Assembly: GCA_037501455.1 (NCBI GenBank)
Contig: CM074861.1
Span: forward strand, 98,433,001 to 98,497,000
Origin: Lantana camara
Taxonomy: Eukaryota; Streptophyta; Magnoliopsida; Lamiales; Verbenaceae
Direction: 5' to 3'
DNA: 64,000 bases
Shown here: positions 57,485 to 64,000 of the stretch, in pieces
Position numbering within the stretch: position 1 is the stretch's first letter
How the letters are laid out: every line of letters starts with the position of its first letter
Notes under the pieces: model-generated
Seen by the model: the letters and a program-made list of their open reading frames with translations, nothing else
Database searches by the model: none
Told to the model about the DNA's origin: nothing
Program-made: the position numbers and the translations under genes

Positions 57485-60169
57485 ATGGATCGCAGATATC
57501 GATCTATATTTCGGGATTCGTGTCAAGCTAGGAGATTGTTATGGGTGATAGGAGCAGCATTTACTGCAGTGTTGATGGTCCAATGTTTGTACAAGGTTCC
57601 ATATGACAGTGTTCTGACATCCCTTTTGTCTGATGGGAAAGTTGCCTTTTTTGGTAGTAAGGACTATGGAAGTAAAGAAATGGGGTCTGCAGATAACAGC
57701 TCCAGTTTCAAGAAAAATGGTGAAGAGAGGGGTGGAACTTCATCGGTGTCTTTAGCTCAGATGGACGAGCTTTTGCTGGAAAGTCGGGCGTCGTTGGTGA
57801 ACTCTTCGAAAGTATGTAAGAATTCGTATATTGTGATTGATAGTGTTGAAAAACTTGGTCTTTTATTGTTACTGACGTTTTCTGCAGCGGCCGTTTTCAG
57901 TTTCAGCTGTCGATGAAGAGCTGATTTTCGCGAAAAAGGAGATACAAAATGCGCCGTTGGTGGATAGTGGTTCGGGTCTCTACGCGCCTCTTTATCGCAA
58001 CGTTTCACAATTCAAGAGGTGTGTGTTAATGGATGCTAATGATCATTAGCTTTCTTGTTTCATTTTAGGGAAAATTACGCCCGACATAAAGTGACTTTTG
58101 GCTATGTTATAAAACCTTCAATAGGTTTGAGAAATTACGTAAACTTCCCCTGTCGTAGAATTTATATCGCATTTGCATTTACGAATTTTTTGATAGTTCA
58201 TAATTCCATCCGCAATTTTGTATGAATACCCTACTTTTTCCATAAAATTTACAGATCAATTTTTTATTTTAAATTCATGATTATAATAACATGCGTTAGG
58301 CCAATCTTAGGGTATGCTGAGGGAAGTTTTTGTAATTTCTCAAATTTCAAGGGAAGTTTGTGTAATTGTCTGACCTCAGGATATGTCAGTATGTCACTGT
58401 AGTTAACGTCTATTATGTTATTCTTAAAACAGGAGCTACGAGCTAATGGATAAAATGCTGAGAGTTTATATCTATAAAGAAGGAGAAAAACCAATATTTC
58501 ACGAGTCTATACTAGAGGGAATCTACGCGTCGGAGGGATGGTTCTTGAAACTGTTAGAATTAAACAAGCAATTCATTACTCAGGATCCCACAAAAGCCCA
58601 CTTATTCTACTTACCTTTTAGTTCGAGACTGCTGCAGCTAACGCTCTACGTGCGGCATTCACACAATCGCACCAACCTCATTGAATTCATGAAGAATCAT
58701 GTCGATATGCTCATTCATAAACACCCTTTTTGGAATAGAACAAATGGAGAAGACCATTTCTTGGCTGCTTGCCATGATTGGGTAATGACACTCTTTCTCA
58801 TGCTTCTACATTCTTGAAAATTACCTGTTATATAAAATGTCTGGTCATAGCAGGGAAAGAACCAAAGGGCTTGAAGTTTTAGTTAGATGGGCTTGTTTGA
58901 TTCGAAGCAATATGTTGTATTCTTTTTGATATGGTATCACTCATTTTGACCATCTAACGTGTTTAAAATGTTTAATCAAACTTGGCCTTATCTATTTTTA
59001 CTAAAGAATTTAGATATCCGATCTTATCCTGCCAATAAGTAAGAGCTAATTGAACCATGTAACATGTCGAATCAAACGTGTCCTTTATGTTCTTTACTTC
59101 TTTTACAAAATGTTTACGATAATTACACAAACTTCCCCTGAGGTTTGGCCTAATAACACAAACTTCCCCTGAGGTTTGAGATATTACAAAAACTTCACTT
59201 ATCAAAGAATTTATATTACATTTGAATCCCTGAAGTTTGATGGCGCATCTCTAATTTTTTGTGAATACTCTTTTCCCCCATGTATTTGATTTCAAGTCCA
59301 TGATAGTAGCATGCATTTGCCAGACCTCATGATGTGTTAGGGGAAGTTTTTGTAATTTCTAAAACCACGTGGAAAATTTGTGTAGCTAGGCCAAACATCT
59401 GGGTATCCCAATGTAATACTTTCAAACTTTTCTTTCCAGATTAAAATTTTCGAGTCTGTCCCAGAATCGAAGCTAACAGTTGCACATGTTTCCTCATCAT
59501 CAGGCCCCTGCAGAAACAAGAGGCCTAATGCTAAGTTGCCTGAGAGCCCTCTGCAACGCTGATATCAAGGCAGGCTTCACAATAGGAAAAGATGTTTCTC
59601 TCCCTACAGTATACGTACGTTCAGCCAAGAATCCACTAAACAACATAGGAGGCCAACCGGCCAAAAACAGGGCAATTCTGGCATTTTTTGCTGGTTACAT
59701 GCACGGAAGCGTTCGCCCAACATTGCTAAAACACTGGGGAAACGACACAGAGATGAGAATTTTAGGCAGAATGCCTCAAGTAAAGGGCAACACAAACTAC
59801 ATAGAATACATGAAAAGCAGCAAATATTGTATCTGTGCAAGAGGGTACGCGGTCCACAGCCCGAGGGTTGTGGAGTCGATTCTGTACGACTGTGTTCCTG
59901 TTATTATATCTGACAACTATGTTCCTCCATTCTTTGAAGTGTTGGAGTGGAGGTCTTTCGCGGTGTTTGTGCTGGAGAAAGATATACCGAATTTGAAGAG
60001 AGTATTGACGGATATATCTGAGGATAAGTATCTTGAGTTGGTGAAGGGTGTTAGAGAAGTGCAGAGACATTTTTTCTGGCATTCTGAGCCTGTCAAGTAT
60101 GATTTGTTTCATATGATCTTGCATTCTGTTTGGTATAACAGAGTTTTCAGGATCAAATCATCTGCATAA
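57485..60169 (+). CDS. GT47 exostosin-family glycosyltransferase (copy E)
   Basis: Exons 57485-57811, 57888-58018, 58433-58781 and 59504-60169 join in frame to 490 residues. It has the shortest stem of the array (exon 1 is 109 codons). The N-terminus MDRRYRSIFRDSCQARRLLW leads into an anchor (about 19-38). Exostosin domain: RVYIYKEGEKPIFHES, YASEGWFLKLLE, KAHLFYLPFSSRLLQ, DHFLAACHDW, ILAFFAGYMHGSVRP, SKYCICARGYA, RVVESILYDCVPVIISDNY and LHSVWYNRVF. It is the most divergent of the five copies, so the oldest branch. Family role: Golgi glycosyl transfer to wall or glycoprotein acceptors; substrate unknown. No stop or frameshift is seen. Confidence 0.93.
58066..58412. mobile_element. MITE in intron 2 of GT47 E
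   Basis: Inverted blocks of the AAACTTCCCCTG family (left ACGTAAACTTCCCCTGTCG; right GGGAAGTTTGTGTAATTG). Boundaries are approximate and no clean duplication is seen. Confidence 0.65.
59115..59418. mobile_element. MITE in intron 3 of GT47 E
   Basis: Left arm GATAATTACACAAACTTCCC with a second AACTTCCCCTGAGGTTTGAG; right arm GGGGAAGTTTTTGTAATTTC and ATCTGGGTATCCCAATGTAA. Same family as the other intronic elements. Boundaries approximate. Confidence 0.68.
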
Positions 60170-62390
60170 ATGATAAAATCTTTGCTGTTATGAACAGTTT
60201 GAAGATATCATGTGTTTAATCAGTTTTTAATTAAGAGTCATGTGCAATAGATGTTAGAAGCATTATAAAGACTCGTTTTCAGGTGACCAGCCATGGAGAC
60301 TATTATTATTCATGATCTTTGATATATATTTCGACGGATTTTCTCTTTACAACTCATACAACGAAAACCGGGAGACCAACAATTCATCAGCATCGAAGGA
60401 GAACGTTGTTGAGGTGTCCGCCCGTATGCAAAGATTAGATTCATATACTTTAGTTTTCGGATTTGGAACTTATTTTCTATTACTGGAAATATCTGTGCAT
60501 ATATATATAGCAAAAATGAGTTTTTTGAAGGGAGTGCTTTCATGTAATGTGTTGTTGTGAGGGGAGGAGTTGCCCCATGCCCCCTCGACTGACTTACTCC
60601 TATTATATATGCTAGTTTTCTCTAGCAAGACATGGAAATTTTCTCTAAAACGTGTTAATATTCTCTGTCAAATAAAGTAGTGAACTATAGCGGTAAGAAT
60701 ATAACAAATTCTCATTATTTATACATTATAGTTAAATTGCAAATATTTATATGAGCCAGCTGCATTTGTTGATCTCAATGTGGAGTTATAATATTGTGTC
60801 ATACTCATCAATTTCATGATATTTATTCAAACGGTTGATTGAAACGCTGAAATTATCGAAATGTCCTTATCACACCTGAACTAAGTTTTGTTACATATCA
60901 CTATCCATACTTTACGTTTTCACAAAAGACAATCTCCAATTGATTTTTAGTGGTTTTGCATTAAACATATGATGCGCATCGAGTTTAATAAGGGCAACTT
61001 TGTCCTTTGCTAAGTCACAAAGTGATAAATTTGTCCTTATTAAGTCATGTATACATCACGTGTTCACTATTCAAGCCATCGAAACCACCAAAATTCTAAT
61101 GTCGTTGATTAGATTAAAAGCCAAACATATTTCGCTTGCACTGCTCCTTTTAAAATGTGAAATTATTACATATTACTTATGAACAATATTTCGCTTGAGG
61201 TTTTGGTACGTAATGGTACAGTAGTAAATAATTAATTGTCTGAATATTCTAGAAAAAATTAATGTACTAAACAATAATATAAATTACACATTCTGCATGA
61301 TTGTTTCTTACTCAAGTAAATAATATTCCATGATCAATATTCAATTTACCCTTTCTAATATTAGTACATATTCAAGAAAACAACAATATGTGACAAATTA
61401 TTAAAGCGGGAGAAAAGTACTAGAAAAAAGAATCGAGTTAAAGAATCTTAAGTGTAATAATCAGATATTCTTTTTGAACAGTGATTTATTAAGTTTAAAT
61501 TCATGGATTCGAAGAGTACTTAAGTATTCAATAGATTCGCAAGTTCGGAAGTGACAGTATCCACAACATAAAAATGTTGTACAAACAAAATTAATAAAAC
61601 TTACATTAATTTGGAAGTGTTATTCCCAAACGAGAGAGAAAAAAAAAAAAAAAAGAAAAGTTAAGTCATTTTCATCTTTTACTAATGATGATTTTTCAAG
61701 AAGAAAGACAACCCATCTTGTCTGGAAAATAAATGGTAATACAAGTATTTTAGAGTGCTTCACGCATAATTGACATAATTACTCATTTTCCAACTTAATT
61801 ATATAATATTCATTTAAGCCAAAAATTAATAATTAATAAGGTAAATAAGCCTTTAGTTCAATTTATTATATAAATAAACTATTTTCATATAAAAAGAAAT
61901 AACTAGAAAATATTTTAGAATAACTTAAAATAATTTTGAAGAACTTCGTTGAAACGTAAAGTAATCAATATTTGTAAATATATGACAAAAACTTAAAACT
62001 ACAATAATCTACTAAAAAAATATATATATATACTGATATTATATTTGTAAATATTTTAAAAATTATTTTTCATTATTCGATATTTTTTATTTTCACCGTC
62101 AATTTAAAAGGGTGAAATGTATAAATAGATGTTCTTTTTAATTCTAAAGCAGTGCTACGCGTGTAATGCGCACATACTTTATTAGTTGATTAAATAATAA
62201 ATAAGCCACTAAATCTTGATTTGCCACGGCCGTAGAATTTGGTAACAAAAGCAGCAAACCTGACAACGTTGAGGGATTAGAAAAAGCCCGGGATCGGAAA
62301 AAAGCTATGCTGAAAACTGCTGTTCCCATACAAGGATTGGTTTTGTCTGAAAATTTTTGAGCCTTTTGGTGAAGAGAGTGATGCTGGAAA
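60170..62390. other. Intergenic DNA, nothing recognised
   Basis: AT-rich. Overlapping short frames on both strands around 60310-60560 lack domain character. An A-tract lies near 61637-61655. No RNA gene, bounded repeat or further GT47 exon was found. Confidence 0.45.
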
Positions 62391-62391
62391 A

Positions 62392-63650
62392 ATGGAGGGG
62401 GTGAAGCCCGATTCTCTTCGGATGGTTTTTTCATCACCGAGGTCTATCGCTGAATTTGATGATGCGGCAACTAAGCTACAAAAGGTTTACAAAAGTACAG
62501 AACGCGAAGAAACCTCACCGATTGTGCGGTTATCGTTGAAGAGCTCTGGTTCGTGCTTTTCCTATGATTTATATTTGTGTTTCGATAGATTGATTTCTTG
62601 ATGTGCTTCATTTTCTATAATTTTGCCTTTACTGGTGGAAGACATTGGATTCAGCGGACATAGAAAGAATTCTTCAACAGGTATGATCAAGAAACAGCTG
62701 CATCGAGGTGGGGTCGAGCGGGGAAATTAATGGCTTCTAAGGTATCATTCAAATATGTTATAAAGTTCAAAGTTCTATTGAAAATTATTTTAACAAATTA
62801 TTAACATGATAGCTTGGCAAAGGATTACTCAAAGATGAAAAGGCTCAGAAACTACCCCTGCATCATTGGCGTCAAGCTGTAAGCTTTATGCTCTATGCTT
62901 TGTCTAGACATTTACTATACGAACTGTCTTTATCCTTGACAACAATTATAATTGTTTTTATGATTGTTGCCATAGATTGGTCCTTGTCACTGTTATGGAC
63001 GCAACTTAGACGTATGATCCGACCGGAAAAGTTATCAAACTTTCTTTTATTGGTAAGAATTGTCTCAAAAACAACAGCAACTTAAGTGGTTAAAGTGAAG
63101 AAATTATGGTTACTTGATAGTTCTAAGGATAATTACAAGAACATACCCTCAAGTTTTGGACTAATTACAGAAACATCCCCTTAGATTTGAGAAATTACAA
63201 AGTAATTGAAGTGCTGAGGGGATTTTTTGTAATTTGTCAAACATTGTGGGAAGTTTGTGGAATTATTCCAAACCTCAAGGTATTCCAATATAATTATCCC
63301 TAAGTTCTATGCTTGATTGCCATTGTTTTTTCATGATATAGGTTGGATATTGGAGATGGCAAGGAAGTGAATCTTCGAAGCTATTGGAGAGCGAATATGA
63401 ATCGTCAATGCATCCAATATCTCGGACTCGTAAGTCTTATTGAATGTTGCCACAAGATTACATCAGTATAACTATTGCATTTAAAACTTTCGTTCTTTTT
63501 TGGTACTATAGAAAGAGAGGGAACAATATGAGGTGATTGTGGAGGAGGGGAACTTAGGATACAAGCAAAGTGGGATGCTATTGGACACAGATAAAACTTG
63601 TAAGGATATTCTATCGAAGACGACTCGACCGAACCTAAGGCCCCGGATGA
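62392..63650 (+). pseudogene. IQM-type calmodulin-binding protein, broken copy
   Basis: Pieces follow the plant IQM family (IQ-motif calmodulin-binding proteins) in order. 62392-62565: SPRSIAEFDDAATKLQKVYK, then after a 1-base deletion the frame resumes with YRTRRNLTDCAVIVEELW, so the IQ-like helix is out of frame with its start. About 62637-62700 and on to 62750: WWKTLDSADIERILQQ and SRWGRAGKLMASK. About 62814-62880: LGKGLLKDEKAQKLPLHHWR. About 62975-63030: a damaged YGRNLDVY region. About 63343-63420: WLDIGDGKEVNLRSYWR. About 63512-63610: REQYEVIVEEGNLGYKQSGM. At the second exon the expected acceptor AG reads TG (TTTACTGGTGG). Frameshifts and the missing C-terminal half mark it as dead. The family binds calmodulin independently of calcium through its IQ motif. 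Confidence 0.85.
63127..63302. mobile_element. Short MITE inside the IQM copy
   Basis: Ends GGATAATTACAAGAACATAC and near-complement CCAATATAATTATCC, with inner GAGAAATTACAAAGT / TTTTTTGTAATTTGTC. Flanking TAGTTCTA and AAGTTCTA suggest an imperfect duplication. It lies in what was an intron. Confidence 0.6.
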
Positions 63651-64000
63651 GGAACTCGAGCTCGATAATGATGTGTCATGCAGACTGGGGATTAATATAA
63701 CCAACATAAATGCACCCAAGCTTGACCTATTGGATATAACACAACTATAAAAATTATATAAAAAATAAATAAAAAGAATTGAGGGAGAAATTTTTTTTTA
63801 AGAAAATAAAAATAATTGATGGAAAATAAAAAGTTAAGAAAACGTGGTTAAAAAAAGAGCACAGCAATAAGTTGGATGTAAAATAAATAAAATTAAAATT
63901 CAAAAGATCAAATTTAATTTTCTCATTTAATATAATAAATATATTTATTTTTAATTAATAGCATAAATATATAATATTTTATTTTTTTAATATAATAGTA
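63651..64000. other. AT-rich DNA at the window edge
   Basis: No recognisable continuation of the IQM copy and no other gene. Confidence 0.4.

Noticed and set aside
60310..60560. Overlapping 77-82-codon frames on both strands downstream of GT47 E
   Set aside because: No family resemblance, and both strands are open by chance in AT-rich DNA.

Overview
The window is nuclear DNA from a flowering plant, most likely a eudicot. The evidence is intron-containing plant gene families (a wall-associated receptor kinase and GT47 exostosin-type glycosyltransferases), nested Copia and Gypsy-type LTR retrotransposons, hAT, Harbinger and Mutator-type MITEs, and a fragment of an endogenous pararetrovirus. 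Gene-bearing parts lie at both ends. Roughly 12.9-48.4 kb is almost entirely transposon and repeat DNA. The species cannot be named from the sequence alone.

Layout. 0.5-1.45 kb: broken WAK-type kinase copy. 1.96-4.82 kb: intact four-exon WAK-like receptor kinase (764 aa as I join it). 4.9-6.65 kb: three inverted-repeat elements. 7.75-10.58 kb: intact GT47 gene A (574 aa). 11.2-12.98 kb: an unidentified duplicated block, a 5'-truncated LINE and a truncated GT47 pseudogene B. 13.08-26.50 kb: a very long (~4.0 kb) LTR of a Gypsy-like element, interrupted by a 9.4-kb Copia-like element with nearly identical 2.2-kb LTRs and a clean GGGAA target duplication. 26.5-29.5 kb: decayed interior of the outer element. 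29.5-39.3 kb: Harbinger-type MITE, a solo LTR with TCAAC duplication, hAT transposase remnant, a Mutator-type MITE, a ~650-bp tandem repeat and a second solo LTR. 39.78-40.14 kb: broken gibberellin 3-oxidase-like first exon. 41.7-44.0 kb: three TIR elements, one of which may be a Pack-MULE. 44.1-45.1 kb: 83-bp tandem repeat and an unidentified membrane-protein-like frame. 45.5-48.0 kb: pararetrovirus remnant with a coat-protein-like region followed by a movement-protein region. 48.4-52.2 kb: second copy of the duplicated block with GT47 pseudogene C. 53.2-55.84 kb: GT47 gene D (673 aa). 57.5-60.17 kb: GT47 gene E (490 aa). 62.4-63.65 kb: broken IQM-type calmodulin-binding gene.

The unifying theme is a tandem GT47 array (A, B, C, D, E; two dead, three intact), all on the + strand, that was pushed apart by about 35 kb of nested transposons. 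Exons 2 and 3 are exactly 131 and 349 bp in A, D and E, while the first exon (cytoplasmic tail, membrane anchor and stem) varies from 109 to 292 codons. The most unusual signal is that two unrelated LTRs carry clusters of short palindromes whose core is shared but whose outer arms differ from copy to copy and yet stay complementary within each copy. A third LTR, from the Copia element, carries a perfect 24-bp palindrome.
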